Shown here: positions 24,695 to 33,561 of the stretch, piece after piece
How the letters are laid out: each line of letters begins with the position of its first letter
Numbering within the stretch: position 1 is the stretch's first letter
NCBI GenBank assembly: GCA_913055635.1
Contig: CAJXLK010000009.1
Location: 1-64,000 of the forward strand
Reading direction: 5' to 3'
Origin: an uncultured Bacteroidota bacterium
Lineage (GTDB): Bacteria; Bacteroidota; Bacteroidia; Bacteroidales; UBA12077
Length of the DNA: 64,000 nt
Made by a program: the position numbers and the translations under genes
The notes under the pieces: model-generated
Told to the model about the DNA's origin: nothing
Databases searched by the model: none
Seen by the model: only the letters and a program-made list of their open reading frames with translations

Positions 24695-26911
24695 TCAGAT
24701 GCTTTTTTCCTGTCGGGCGTTGACAAAAAGCACATCCCCAAGCTTGTCATAGCCCAGGAAAGTCTTTTCGCCTTCGTGTTTGAGTTGTTCGTTTAAGAAA
24801 CCAACCATGGTCAGTCCGGCCCGGGATGATTTGGAATTGATGATATCGCGCGGGCTGCTGTCTTCATCGAGCTGGATGAACTCGATGTTTTTCAGTGATA
24901 TGGGCAGGCGCCCGTTGCGCACCACATTGATCAATTGTTTTTTGGATTCATCCCCGTTTTCCTTATATAGGTTAAATATCCGGATTTGACTTTGTTTCCA
25001 ATGGGGGTGGCCTATGATGATATAGCTCAAAAGGATCATCAGGTTGATGTTCTGCAGGTCGAAATTGCGGATCCAAATGTGAATGCCTTCGCGGTAATAA
25101 GTGGTGCGGTTGGTTCCGGCCAGCACACAGACATCGTATTGAGCGGCTCTTACCAGGGAAATGTTTTCGACAATTTGATGGAGGTTTTCGGGATTTTTCT
25201 TTTCAAATTCAAACAGGATCATGTTGTTTTCCAGTCCCGATATGCCGGGCAATTGGATGATCTGGGCGATGGCTGAGGTGTAGGAAGGCGATATGATCGT
25301 ATCGACATAGATGTGGCTGGATCCGTAATAGGATTTTTCAATCAGATCCTGCAGGGCGTCTTTGCTCTGCTGGTAGGTTTCCGATGAAAGATATCCCGGG
25401 ATGTATTTGATGTAGGTACCGAAGCCATACTTGTGGGATATCCATGAGAGCAATTGAAATGCGTTTTCACGGTCGGAAGCTATATCGGAGACACACACCA
25501 CTGAAGGATGCCAGCTTATTTTTTCTTTCAGGCGCTGGCTTTTCTGGAGATATATTTGGAGGTTCCGGTTGATTTGGAACAGGGTACTTCGGAAAATGGC
25601 TTCCAGGCCTTTGCGTTCTTTGTGGTAATAAGTGATGAAGGCGTAGATCAGGATCATCACCGCGATGGCCAAAAAGGCGTAGAGGGCATCTATTTTAAAC
25701 ATCAGGTAGACCGAGAAGATGAATCCGATCAGAGACAGGAACCATTTGGAGCGGAAACTGGGGCGGTAGGAAGGGGGAGCGCCAAAGTGGTTAAGGAAGG
25801 AGATCAGGCAAAGTGAGCCATAGGTTACCATAAAGAACATGGAGATGATGCTGGCCACGGCATTGACGCTGCCCAGGGCAACAAAGACAAAAGCAATGGC
25901 GATGGTTACCAGGGAGGCATTGAAGGGTTCATTGTTTTGTTCGGTGCCGCGGGCCAAAAAACGGTTCAATTTTTTGGCCGGGAAGGCATCGTCCCCCCCC
26001 AGGGCCTGGAGGGTTCGCGGGGCCACCATGATCGAGCCGATGGCCGATGAGAGGGTCGAGGCAGCCAGGCCCAGGGGGATGACAATGTCACCCCCCCAGG
26101 CAATTTCACTCATGATCAGCTGGATGTTCACCAGGTCCTGCGGGCGGGCCGAATGAACCAGCTTGAGGGCAATCAATACATATATGATCACCCCGGTGAA
26201 GGTGGCTACAAGGGTGCCGCGTGGGATGGACCTGCCGGGATTTTTCAGGTCGCCCGACAAACCTACCCCTGCAGTCATGCCGGTGAAAGCCGGGAAGATA
26301 ATGGCAAAGATCGTGAAAAATTCATTGAAGTTGCGCACCGGGTTCTCTGTGATACCGGCCCGGGCCGTCTCACTGTATTCGGTGTGCCCAAAAAAGAAAA
26401 GCAACAGAGAGACCGCCAGAATGGCTACCACCACATAAAGGGTTTTTACCCCTATGTTGGCCCCCCTTTTCAGGATGACTAGCGAGAGGAGCCCCATGGC
26501 CGGTAAACTGATGGCCTGGCGGGGCAATACGATATCGTAGTGCTCCTTCAAATGCACAAAAAGGAACTCAAAGGCCTCGGTGAAAGCAATGACATAAAAA
26601 GCAACGCTGATGGCCTGAGAGAGAAAAAGGGCTATGCCAATGGTTGCCCCGATGTTCAAACCAAAAGAGCGGGAAATGATGTAGTATTCGCCCCCGCCTT
26701 TGACACGCTGGTTGGTGGATATCTCACTGATGGCAAAGGCCGTGGGAATGGTCACCAGGTGCCCCAGCAGGATGATCACCAATACCCCAAAAAAGCCGAG
26801 TTTGCCCACTGCAAAGCCAAACCTCAAAAACAAAATGGCCCCGAGGATGGTCGAGATGGCCGTGAAAAAAACCGGGGCCGTTCCGAATTTGTTGCTTCGT
26901 GTTGCACCCAT
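24695..26911 (-). CDS. SLC12/cation-chloride cotransporter-like APC-superfamily permease
   Basis: The 738-residue protein has about 12 membrane helices in its first ~450 residues, beginning with FFTAISTILGAILFLRFGFAVG, the family's helix-1 pattern, here cited in its core GAILFLRFGFAVG. This is followed by a ~290-residue soluble C-terminal domain, an arrangement like the SLC12 cation-chloride cotransporters and their archaeal relative. The ATG at 26911 (MGATRSNK) is preceded by AAGGGATCC, a usable ribosome site; upstream start codons are less likely. It is probably a transporter of ions or amino acids; the substrate is not determined by the visible motifs. Confidence 0.75.
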   Translation of the reverse strand: MGATRSNKFGTAPVFFTAISTILGAILFLRFGFAVGKLGFFGVLVIILLGHLVTIPTAFAISEISTNQRVKGGGEYYIISRSFGLNIGATIGIALFLSQAISVAFYVIAFTEAFEFLFVHLKEHYDIVLPRQAISLPAMGLLSLVILKRGANIGVKTLYVVVAILAVSLLLFFFGHTEYSETARAGITENPVRNFNEFFTIFAIIFPAFTGMTAGVGLSGDLKNPGRSIPRGTLVATFTGVIIYVLIALKLVHSARPQDLVNIQLIMSEIAWGGDIVIPLGLAASTLSSAIGSIMVAPRTLQALGGDDAFPAKKLNRFLARGTEQNNEPFNASLVTIAIAFVFVALGSVNAVASIISMFFMVTYGSLCLISFLNHFGAPPSYRPSFRSKWFLSLIGFIFSVYLMFKIDALYAFLAIAVMILIYAFITYYHKERKGLEAIFRSTLFQINRNLQIYLQKSQRLKEKISWHPSVVCVSDIASDRENAFQLLSWISHKYGFGTYIKYIPGYLSSETYQQSKDALQDLIEKSYYGSSHIYVDTIISPSYTSAIAQIIQLPGISGLENNMILFEFEKKNPENLHQIVENISLVRAAQYDVCVLAGTNRTTYYREGIHIWIRNFDLQNINLMILLSYIIIGHPHWKQSQIRIFNLYKENGDESKKQLINVVRNGRLPISLKNIEFIQLDEDSSPRDIINSKSSRAGLTMVGFLNEQLKHEGEKTFLGYDKLGDVLFVNARQEKSI

Positions 26912-27071
26912 GATGGATCCCTTTTTCTCATATAAAGATATAATTTTTACACGAGCTGAACCATCGCTCCCGGAAAGGAACTCATAGGGAAGGGATCCCT
27001 TCAATCGGCACAAGCCATTTTGCCGTTCATCATCCCGTTCAGTCTAAGTTATAGCTGGCTGAAGAGAGATT

Positions 27072-27605
27072 TTATTGAAGGGGGCGGACTTTGAATTCTC
27101 CAAAGACCACATGGGCCTCCACATCAATATAGGGGCGGGAGGCTTCAAAGGCTTCGCTCTGATAGGTCAGTTCCCCAAAGGCCGTTTCCCTGTCCGGTAC
27201 CATTGCACCGGCAAAGGCCGCATCCACCTTGATGCGGAAGGGTTGGTTTGTGCGTAAGATTAACTCGGTGGACCCGAAGATGGTGTTGATCCGCAATTCC
27301 TGAATTTCTTCCGGGGATGGCTCGCCACTCAGATCAATCACGGCCTGTCCAAAAACCACTGAATATTCCTGGTCCGAGGGCAAACCTTTGAAGTGCGCCT
27401 GGCCGAATACAATGGCTTTTTCTCCGGCTTTAAAAGCCTCCCCTGAAAAACCTCCTGTAAGAAGCCGAATGCCAATATAAAGAAAAACCAGCGCCAACAG
27501 GATTTTGAAAACAGGGATATCCAGGTTGAACACCGTGCGCAATATGATGGCGATACCGGCTAAAACCAGCAAAATTCCCAAAAAAATACCTATTCCCATT
27601 TTCAT
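27072..27605 (-). CDS. LiaF-like membrane protein
   Basis: This 177-residue protein has two or three N-terminal membrane helices (about residues 1-55). Its C-terminal strand-rich domain resembles the cell-wall-active-antibiotics response / LiaF_C domain, with repeated (V/T)(V/I)FG segments such as YSVVFGQA, INTIFGSTEL and HVVFGEF. The ATG at 27605 gives MKMGIGIF. Members are linked to envelope stress sensing in other phyla; here no LiaRS pair is adjacent. A terminator from lon lies just upstream on the same strand. Confidence 0.65.
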   Translation of the reverse strand: MKMGIGIFLGILLVLAGIAIILRTVFNLDIPVFKILLALVFLYIGIRLLTGGFSGEAFKAGEKAIVFGQAHFKGLPSDQEYSVVFGQAVIDLSGEPSPEEIQELRINTIFGSTELILRTNQPFRIKVDAAFAGAMVPDRETAFGELTYQSEAFEASRPYIDVEAHVVFGEFKVRPLQ

Positions 27606-27647
27606 AATGGTTGGTTTTCTAAGGTAAAGATAGGGAAAATGGGCCAT

Positions 27648-27685
27648 AAAAAAAATGCCCGAAGCAAAAACTTCCTTCGGGCATT
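27648..27685 (-). terminator. Intrinsic terminator of lon
   Basis: On the minus strand the 11-bp arms AATGCCCGAAG and CTTCGGGCATT flank a 10-base loop, and the hairpin is followed by a run of eight T. It lies 49 bases after the lon stop. This is the clearest terminator in the window. Confidence 0.85.
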
Positions 27686-27733
27686 CTGGCAGGTCCTTTT
27701 AGAATAAGCTGGGGGCAAACGAATGTGCCATCA

Positions 27734-30205
27734 TCAACCGGGCTCATCCAGTTTCACCGGATTTTTGACTTTTTGTTTGAGAAGGGCTATTTCCAGGACT
27801 TCCATAATGGTGTTGACAAAATGGAAATTGAGCCCGCGGATATAAATGTCCTTTATTTTTTCCAGGTCTTTGCGGTTTTCTTCTGAGAGGATGATATCGT
27901 TGATTCCGGCCCGTTTGGCCGCCAGGATTTTTTCTTTGATGCCGCCCACCGGCAGGATTTTGCCCCTAAGGGTAATTTCACCGGTCATGGCCAGGTTTTT
28001 CTTTATCTTACGCTGGGTAAAGCTTGAGGCCAGGGAGGTAACCATGGAAATGCCGGCTGAAGGGCCGTCTTTGGGGATGGCTCCTTCCGGGACGTGGATG
28101 TGCACGTTCCATTTGTCGAAGATGGCCTGGTCAATGCCGAATTCCCAGGCATGAGCCTTGATGTATTCGAGGGCAATGGTGGCCGATTCTTTCATCACCT
28201 CGCCGAGGTTACCGGTCAGGGTGAGTTTGCCGTTGCCTTTGCTCAGGCTGCTTTCAATGAACATGATTTCACCCCCGGCAGCGGTCCAGGCCAGGCCGGT
28301 GACCACCCCGGCAAATTCGTTGCCCTGGTATTTTTCTTTGAAAAATTCGGGCGGTCCCAGGATCTTACGGATGTCGTCGGTGCGCAGGTTCTTTTTATTG
28401 TTTTGATCCATGGCGATTTCCTTGGCCAGGCTGCGGATGATCTTGGCAATTTTTTTGTCCAGGCTTCGCACACCGGACTCGCGGGTATGATTTTCAACGA
28501 TGTATTCGAGCACCTTTTTGGGGAAGGTGATCTGGTTTTTCTTAATGCCGTGGCCTTCGAGTTGTTTAGGGACGAGGTGGCGGCGGGCGATCTCGACTTT
28601 TTCCTCGACGATGTAACCGCTCACATCGATCATTTCCATGCGGTCGCGCAGGGTCGGGCTGATGTCTTCAGTAGTATTGGCCGTGGCGATGAACATGACG
28701 TTGGACAGGTCATATTCGACTTCCAGATAATTGTCGTAGAAGGTAGCGTTTTGTTCAGGGTCGAGCACCTCAAGGAGGGCCGAGGAGGGATCGCCGTGGA
28801 AATCGCGGCCCACTTTATCCACTTCATCGAGGATAAAGACGGGGTTGGATGATTTGGCCTTGCGGATGTTTTGGATGATGCGCCCGGGCATGGCACCCAC
28901 GTAGGTTTTGCGGTGGCCCCGTATTTCGGCTTCATCCCTTAATCCGCCCAGCGACATGCGCACGTACTGGCGGTCCAGGGCCCGGGCAATGGATTTGCCC
29001 AGCGATGTTTTGCCCACCCCCGGCGGGCCGTAAAGGCAGAGAATGGGTGATTTCAGATCGCCTTTAAGCTTGAGTACGGCCAGATACTCCAGTATCCGCT
29101 CCTTTACCTGCTCCAGGCCGAAGTGGTCCTCTTCCAGTATCCGCTCGGCCCGCTGCAGATCGTAGTTGTCTTCAGTGAATTCATTCCAGGGAAGCTCCAG
29201 CAGGGTGTTCAGGTAATTCAACTGGACCGAATATTCCCCCGCGGCCGGATTTAAGCGCTGAAGCTTGTCCAGCTCCTTGTCAAAGACCTCCTGCACCTGC
29301 TCACCCCATTGCTTTTCTTTGGCCTTTTCCTTGAGCGTTTCAACTTCCTGCTCCAACGGACTCCCCCCCAGCTCATCCTGGATGGTCTTCATCTGCTGTT
29401 GAAGCAGATACTCCCGCTGCTGCCGGTCCATGTCGTTTTTGACCTTCGACTGGATGTCGTTCTTTAATTCCAGCATCTGGACCTCCTTGGTCAGATGCTC
29501 TAAAAGTTTTACCCCACGCTCCTTTATATCGTCATTTTCCAGCAGTTTCTGCTTGTCTTCCAGGTCAATGTCGCTGTTCGAGCAGATGAAGTTGATCAAA
29601 AAAGTGCTGTTTTCAATGTTTTTTACCGCAAAAGAAGCTTCTTGAGGGATGTTGCTCGATAGCTTGATGATCTTCAGGGAGAGGTCTTTCAGCGAGCTGA
29701 CGATCGCTTCAAATTCCTTGCCGGTGGCTTCCCGTTTCTTTTCTTTGAGCTCACTGATCCTGGCCTGCAGGTAAGGCTCACTGTCGGTGAGCTGGTCCAG
29801 ATGGAAGCGCTTTTTGCCCTGAATGATCACTGAAGTGCTTCCATCGGGCATTTCCAGTATTTTGATGATTTGGGCAATCGTTCCCGTCCGGTAAAGGTCC
29901 TCTTCACCAGGGTCTTCATTGTTGGGATCCACCTGAGATACCGCCCCCAGAAGCTCTTCGTTGTTGTAGGCCTTGTTGATCAACTTCAGCGATTTGTCCC
30001 GGCCTACGGTGATCGGTAAAATCACCCCCGGAAAAAGAACCGTGTTGCGCAACGGCAAAATTGGCACCGTCTCGGGCACTTTTACATTCTTCAGCGACTC
30101 CTCCTCCTCATCGGTGATCAGGGGAATGAATTCTGACTTCTGGTTTTCTTCTTCAAAGTATATCAAATCGTCCAGTCCTGAGTTCTGATGCTTATTCCAA
30201 TTCAT
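27734..30205 (-). CDS. lon: ATP-dependent protease Lon
   Basis: Lon degrades misfolded and regulatory proteins using ATP. The 823-residue chain has an N-terminal substrate domain, opening with VPILPLRNTVLFPGVILPITV (described in part: PLRNTVLFPG), coiled-coil helices, an AAA+ module with Walker A GPPGVGKT (393-400), and the proteolytic domain with Ser716 in PKDGPSAG and Lys759 as the dyad. I use the ATG at 30205, with AAGGAAG just upstream; frames extending further lack support. A strong terminator lies downstream. No neighbour suggests a special partner. Confidence 0.96.
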   Translation of the reverse strand: MNWNKHQNSGLDDLIYFEEENQKSEFIPLITDEEEESLKNVKVPETVPILPLRNTVLFPGVILPITVGRDKSLKLINKAYNNEELLGAVSQVDPNNEDPGEEDLYRTGTIAQIIKILEMPDGSTSVIIQGKKRFHLDQLTDSEPYLQARISELKEKKREATGKEFEAIVSSLKDLSLKIIKLSSNIPQEASFAVKNIENSTFLINFICSNSDIDLEDKQKLLENDDIKERGVKLLEHLTKEVQMLELKNDIQSKVKNDMDRQQREYLLQQQMKTIQDELGGSPLEQEVETLKEKAKEKQWGEQVQEVFDKELDKLQRLNPAAGEYSVQLNYLNTLLELPWNEFTEDNYDLQRAERILEEDHFGLEQVKERILEYLAVLKLKGDLKSPILCLYGPPGVGKTSLGKSIARALDRQYVRMSLGGLRDEAEIRGHRKTYVGAMPGRIIQNIRKAKSSNPVFILDEVDKVGRDFHGDPSSALLEVLDPEQNATFYDNYLEVEYDLSNVMFIATANTTEDISPTLRDRMEMIDVSGYIVEEKVEIARRHLVPKQLEGHGIKKNQITFPKKVLEYIVENHTRESGVRSLDKKIAKIIRSLAKEIAMDQNNKKNLRTDDIRKILGPPEFFKEKYQGNEFAGVVTGLAWTAAGGEIMFIESSLSKGNGKLTLTGNLGEVMKESATIALEYIKAHAWEFGIDQAIFDKWNVHIHVPEGAIPKDGPSAGISMVTSLASSFTQRKIKKNLAMTGEITLRGKILPVGGIKEKILAAKRAGINDIILSEENRKDLEKIKDIYIRGLNFHFVNTIMEVLEIALLKQKVKNPVKLDEPG

Positions 30206-30378
30206 AATTTGCTGTCTTCCTTGTAATTTAATCATTCCATGCCAAGATGACATCTCTCCGGTAATCATGCCCGCAATACCCAACCGGGTCAATCGTTGTG
30301 CCAAAGTATCCGGTGCAGAAGATGAATTTTGGGAAAGCCTGGTGAACGGAAGGCATGTTCTGTCTGGTATCCGGGGTG

Positions 30379-31566
30379 TTACTTTTGGCGGTATTTTTTG
30401 GTGCGCTCAAATATTTGCCGAAGGATGCGTTTATCGGTTTCCTCCAGGGCAATGCTCCTTCTGCTCATGACCCGTTCTGCCACGGTTAAGGCGGTATCGA
30501 GGCGGTATTCCTTCATTCCGTGGGCGCCGCCCCAGGAAAAGGAAGGGATGAAATTTCTGGGGAAACCACTGCCGAAAATATTGGCATTGACCCCGACCAC
30601 CGTTCCGGTATTGAACATGGTGTTGATGGCGCATTTGGAATGATCGCCCATGATCATTCCGACGAATTGCTGGCCGGTATCAATGAATCGCTCTTGCTGG
30701 TAGTTCCAGAGTTTGACCGGGGCATAGTTGTTTTTGAGATTGGAATTGTTGGTATCGGCCCCGATGTTGCACCACTCCCCCAATACGGCATTGCCCAGGA
30801 AGCCGTCGTGGGCTTTGTTGGTATAGCCGATCAGCACGGAGTTGTTGACTTCTCCTCCTGCTTTGCAGTATGGCCCAAGGGTGGTGGGGCCGTAAATTTT
30901 GGCCGAAAGCTTCAATACAGCATGTTCGCACATGGCCAGAGGCCCCCTTACTACCGATCCTTCCATGATTTCCGCATCCCGGCCTATATAAATGGGCCCG
31001 TTGGTGGTGTTGAGCGTGGCAAACTCAACGCTCGCCCCGGGTTCAATGAAGATGGGATACGCTCCCCGCCGCCGGTTGGTTTCACTCAGGGGTTGGGATT
31101 CCCTGTTTTCGGTCAACTTGTTGAAATCCAATTCGATGGCATAGCCGTTTTGTTGGAAAATCTGCCAGGGATGGTTGATCTTAACCAATTCCGGCTGGTA
31201 TTCGATGATTTCAATGTCGCGGATCTGCTTGTTGCGGAATTCTTCTACCTGCTCTTTGCTGACCAGGGCCGCAATGATTTCGTCCTGCTTGACCAGCGCC
31301 TGGCCCGGCTTCAGTTGCAGGACCTGTTCAACCAGATCCTTATCGGGAATCACCGAACCATTGATCAGCACATTTTGGTCCTGCATTTTAAGCGGAAATT
31401 TGTCCGACAGGTAATCCCGGGTGAGATGGTAGCATTGGGTGGCCAGGAACAGTTCCCACTTTTCTCTGATTTTTAAAATACCAATCCGGATTTCTGAAGC
31501 AGGACGGGTGAAAGTGAGGGGAAGCAGTTGATCCCAACTGTAGTCATCGAAAAGAATGTAATTCAT
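30379..31566 (-). CDS. GlmU-like putative sugar nucleotidyltransferase
   Basis: A 395-residue protein has an N-terminal Rossmann-like nucleotidyltransferase-like half and a C-terminal left-handed beta-helix made of hexapeptide repeats (for example KIYGPTTLGPYCKAGGEVNNSV in outline, and INTMFNTGTVVGVNANIFG). The N-terminal half lacks the usual strong GxGTRL-type motif, so enzymatic activity is uncertain. Bacteroidota carry similar proteins annotated as GlmU family. It has a -7 box at 31596-31589 on the minus strand, giving a leader of about 16 bases. A role in UDP-sugar supply for LPS or murein is possible. Confidence 0.65.
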   Translation of the reverse strand: MNYILFDDYSWDQLLPLTFTRPASEIRIGILKIREKWELFLATQCYHLTRDYLSDKFPLKMQDQNVLINGSVIPDKDLVEQVLQLKPGQALVKQDEIIAALVSKEQVEEFRNKQIRDIEIIEYQPELVKINHPWQIFQQNGYAIELDFNKLTENRESQPLSETNRRRGAYPIFIEPGASVEFATLNTTNGPIYIGRDAEIMEGSVVRGPLAMCEHAVLKLSAKIYGPTTLGPYCKAGGEVNNSVLIGYTNKAHDGFLGNAVLGEWCNIGADTNNSNLKNNYAPVKLWNYQQERFIDTGQQFVGMIMGDHSKCAINTMFNTGTVVGVNANIFGSGFPRNFIPSFSWGGAHGMKEYRLDTALTVAERVMSRRSIALEETDKRILRQIFERTKKYRQK

Positions 31567-31588
31567 AATTAACCCCTTAATTATGAAA

Positions 31589-31596
31589 CAAATTTA
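31589..31596 (-). promoter_or_regulatory. -7 box for the GlmU-like gene
   Basis: The minus strand reads TAAATTTG, matching TAnnTTTG, 23 bases upstream of the start codon. A clear -33 element was not seen at the expected position. Confidence 0.5.
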
Positions 31597-31599
31597 AGT

Positions 31600-31631
31600 A
31601 AAAAAAAGCTCCGATGAGCCCCGGAGCTTTT
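31600..31631 (-). terminator. Intrinsic terminator of rpmE2
   Basis: On the minus strand the arms AAAGCTCCG and CGGAGCTTT enclose an 8-base loop and are followed by a run of T. It lies just after the rpmE2 stop at 31642. Confidence 0.8.
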
Positions 31632-31641
31632 AATCGGACCG

Positions 31642-31917
31642 TTATTGCTGTTGCTTCTTACGTTTTTCGTAATGCTTTTTATACTTGTTCATGAATTTAT
31701 CCACCCTTCCGGTGCTGTCAACCAGCTTGCGCTTGCCGGTGTAAAAAGGATGGGAAGTATTGGAGATCTCCAGCTTTACCAGCGGATACTCCTTCCCGTC
31801 TTCCATTTCGATGGTTTCTTTGGTGTTGACCGTCGAACGCGTTGTAAAAGTCGTCCCGTTTGACATGTCCTTGAATACCACCAGCCTGTAATTCTTGGGA
31901 TGTATGTCCTTCTTCAT
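31642..31917 (-). CDS. rpmE2: Ribosomal protein bL31 type B
   Basis: The 91-residue protein is a small-subunit-facing large-subunit protein. It begins [19 protein letters not shown] and has the conserved [26 protein letters not shown] pattern, both quoted in pieces only: HPKNYR, SHPFYTG and GRVDKF. The zinc-binding Cys pairs of the type A form are absent, so this is the zinc-independent paralogue, the normal form in Bacteroidota. An intrinsic terminator follows. Confidence 0.93.
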   Translation of the reverse strand: MKKDIHPKNYRLVVFKDMSNGTTFTTRSTVNTKETIEMEDGKEYPLVKLEISNTSHPFYTGKRKLVDSTGRVDKFMNKYKKHYEKRKKQQQ

Positions 31918-31986
31918 TTTTATGGATTTTTTTATTTCTGTTTGCGTTTGTTGATGGTTTATATGGATTGATTTTGGCCCCGCCTG

Positions 31987-32051
31987 ATTCGTATAGCTTT
32001 CATTACCTTTTGTGCTAGTCGGTGCATGCGGGTTTCATTCGTATAAAGCTT
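31987..32051. repeat. Stem-loop repeat, copy A
   Basis: This copy includes the shared core CATTACCTTTTGTG, then GTGCATGCGGGTTTC. It is flanked by ATTCGTATAGCTT and ATTCGTATAAAGCTT, an imperfect direct repeat. It lacks the clear left pairing arm seen in copy B. Confidence 0.45.
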
Positions 32052-32116
32052 AACTAACAGTTTGTATTTCAGTATAATAATAGTATGTAATTCGTTGGTC
32101 TCGGTAACCTCTGCCA

Positions 32117-32175
32117 TGGAACCCCCATGCTTTATTCATTGCCTTGTTGTGTAGGTCAGTGGATGGGGGTTTCAT
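32117..32175. repeat. Stem-loop repeat, copy B
   Basis: The arms AACCCCCAT (32120-32128) and ATGGGGGTT (32163-32171) are exact 9-bp complements. The loop includes GCCTTGTTGTGTAGG, shared in part with the other copies. Confidence 0.65.
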
Positions 32176-32250
32176 TGGTATAAAGACTTAAAAAGTTTTT
32201 TAATCCACATCCTAGGAGCATCAACTTTGTTATCGACTCTCTTAGCCATA

Positions 32251-32306
32251 TAAGCCACATGCTTTATACATAACCTTGTTTAGAAGGTTTCTGCTTGTGG
32301 GCTTCA
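32251..32306. repeat. Stem-loop repeat, copy C
   Basis: The arms are AAGCCACA and TGTGGGCTT, with one bulged base. The loop includes AACCTTGTTTAG. It is the most diverged copy. Confidence 0.5.
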
Positions 32307-32342
32307 TATACTAAAAGTATAAAAATAATCCCGAAAATGAAA

Positions 32343-32391
32343 GGGGGAAGCTGGCCCGGGGGGAGCAAGCCCGGGGGAAGCTGGCCCGGGG
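32343..32391. repeat. GC-rich direct repeat pair
   Basis: The 19-bp sequence GGGGGAAGCTGGCCCGGGG occurs at 32343-32361 and again at 32373-32391, 30 bp apart. A related partial copy lies between them. Confidence 0.8.
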
Positions 32392-32404
32392 CAAACCCAC
32401 CATA

Positions 32405-32452
32405 GAACAACCTCATGCCATGAGTAGCGCTTTTAAAAAGAACAACCTCATG
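32405..32452. repeat. Short direct repeat pair
   Basis: GAACAACCTCATG occurs at 32405-32417 and 32440-32452, 35 bp apart. It is not part of the other repeat families. Confidence 0.6.
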
Positions 32453-32481
32453 GCGTGTTGAGTCTCAGGGCAAGGATGGTG

Positions 32482-33561
32482 TTATACCGGATCAGGTCCA
32501 ACCGAAGAACCCACATTTATTGAGCTGGCCTTAAAGCTGACCCATACCTGTTGATCTTTTCGCACATTAAGCCGGGATAAACTCTCCCGGGTAACCAGGA
32601 CAGCCAGTGTCACCCCGACATCAACGACCACTTCCATACCCAGGCTGGCCGGAATGACTTGCTGAACCCTGCCTTTGAAATTATTCAAAGCGGATGTATC
32701 GGGGCGGGATCTGGAAAGGAGGATGTTTTTTGCCTCCAGGGTTATTGAAGCAACTGAATTGGGCACATGGGATGGAAGGATGAAAAAGAGGGACGAACCG
32801 CGGATGCGGAAAATTTTATGATCGCCGCCGGGAGGGTTTTCTACGTTGCCGCGGAAGAAATTCCTTATTCCCACAAATTCTGCCACAAAAGAGGAGGCCG
32901 GATTTCTAAAGACCTCCGGTAGCGGGCCTTGTTGTTGAATGCGACCATTTTCCATCACGGCCACTTTACTGGCCAGGGCCGAAGCTTCCTGGTAGTCATG
33001 GGTAACATGGATGATGGTTTGGCCCTGCTGGTTGAGGTGGCTCAGCAGGGTCTGCAACTCCCTTTTGTATTGGACATCCAGGGAGTTCAGGGGTTCATCG
33101 AGCAGCAGCAGGCGGGGTTCACTGGCCAGGGTACGGGCCAGCACGGCACGTTGCACTTCACCCCCGGAGAGGGTTGAGGGGAAACGATCCAGCAGGTGCT
33201 CCAGGCCTGTTGTTTGCGCCAGCTGGTGAATCCGCCGGCGGATGTAGCTTCGCCCCCAACCTTTTCTTTTCAGGGGGAAGGCCAGGTTGGCGGCGACACT
33301 CATGTGGGGGAACACGGCCTGATCCTGAAAAACCAGTCCAACCCCCCGGTTCTGTATGCGCAGGGAGGTGATATCGCGTTGATCCAGGATGAGGGCACCC
33401 GCATCGGGGCTCCGGATACCGGCCATTATCTCAAGCAGCAGGGTTTTACCGGCACCGGAGCGGCCCAGGATGACAAAATAATCCCCCGCGGCACACCGAA
33501 AGGAGACCTCATCCAGGCTGAAGGGGCCCAATGATTTACTGATGTTTTCGACCCTGAACAT
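32482..33561 (-). CDS. Oxyanion (tungstate/molybdate-like) ABC transporter ATPase
   Basis: This 359-residue ATPase has Walker A GRSGAGKT (33-40), the ABC signature LSGGE (131-135) and Walker B LLLDEP (152-157). A C-terminal TOBE-like region (after residue 230) senses or binds oxyanion in ModC/WtpC-type proteins. I chose the ATG at 33561; the upstream extension has no ABC features. It overlaps the end of the permease gene by 26 bases, a sign of coupled translation. The identity follows mainly from the WtpB-like permease. Confidence 0.85.
   Translation of the reverse strand: MFRVENISKSLGPFSLDEVSFRCAAGDYFVILGRSGAGKTLLLEIMAGIRSPDAGALILDQRDITSLRIQNRGVGLVFQDQAVFPHMSVAANLAFPLKRKGWGRSYIRRRIHQLAQTTGLEHLLDRFPSTLSGGEVQRAVLARTLASEPRLLLLDEPLNSLDVQYKRELQTLLSHLNQQGQTIIHVTHDYQEASALASKVAVMENGRIQQQGPLPEVFRNPASSFVAEFVGIRNFFRGNVENPPGGDHKIFRIRGSSLFFILPSHVPNSVASITLEAKNILLSRSRPDTSALNNFKGRVQQVIPASLGMEVVVDVGVTLAVLVTRESLSRLNVRKDQQVWVSFKASSINVGSSVGPDPV

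Larger units (their letters stand above)
31918..32481. other. Intergenic region dominated by repeats
   Basis: The 564-bp gap has no gene I can support. It contains three copies of a stem-loop repeat spaced ~130 bp apart, a GC-rich pair of direct repeats, and a short pair of GAACAACCTCATG repeats 35 bp apart. It separates rpmE2 from the ABC transporter operon end. Confidence 0.6.
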
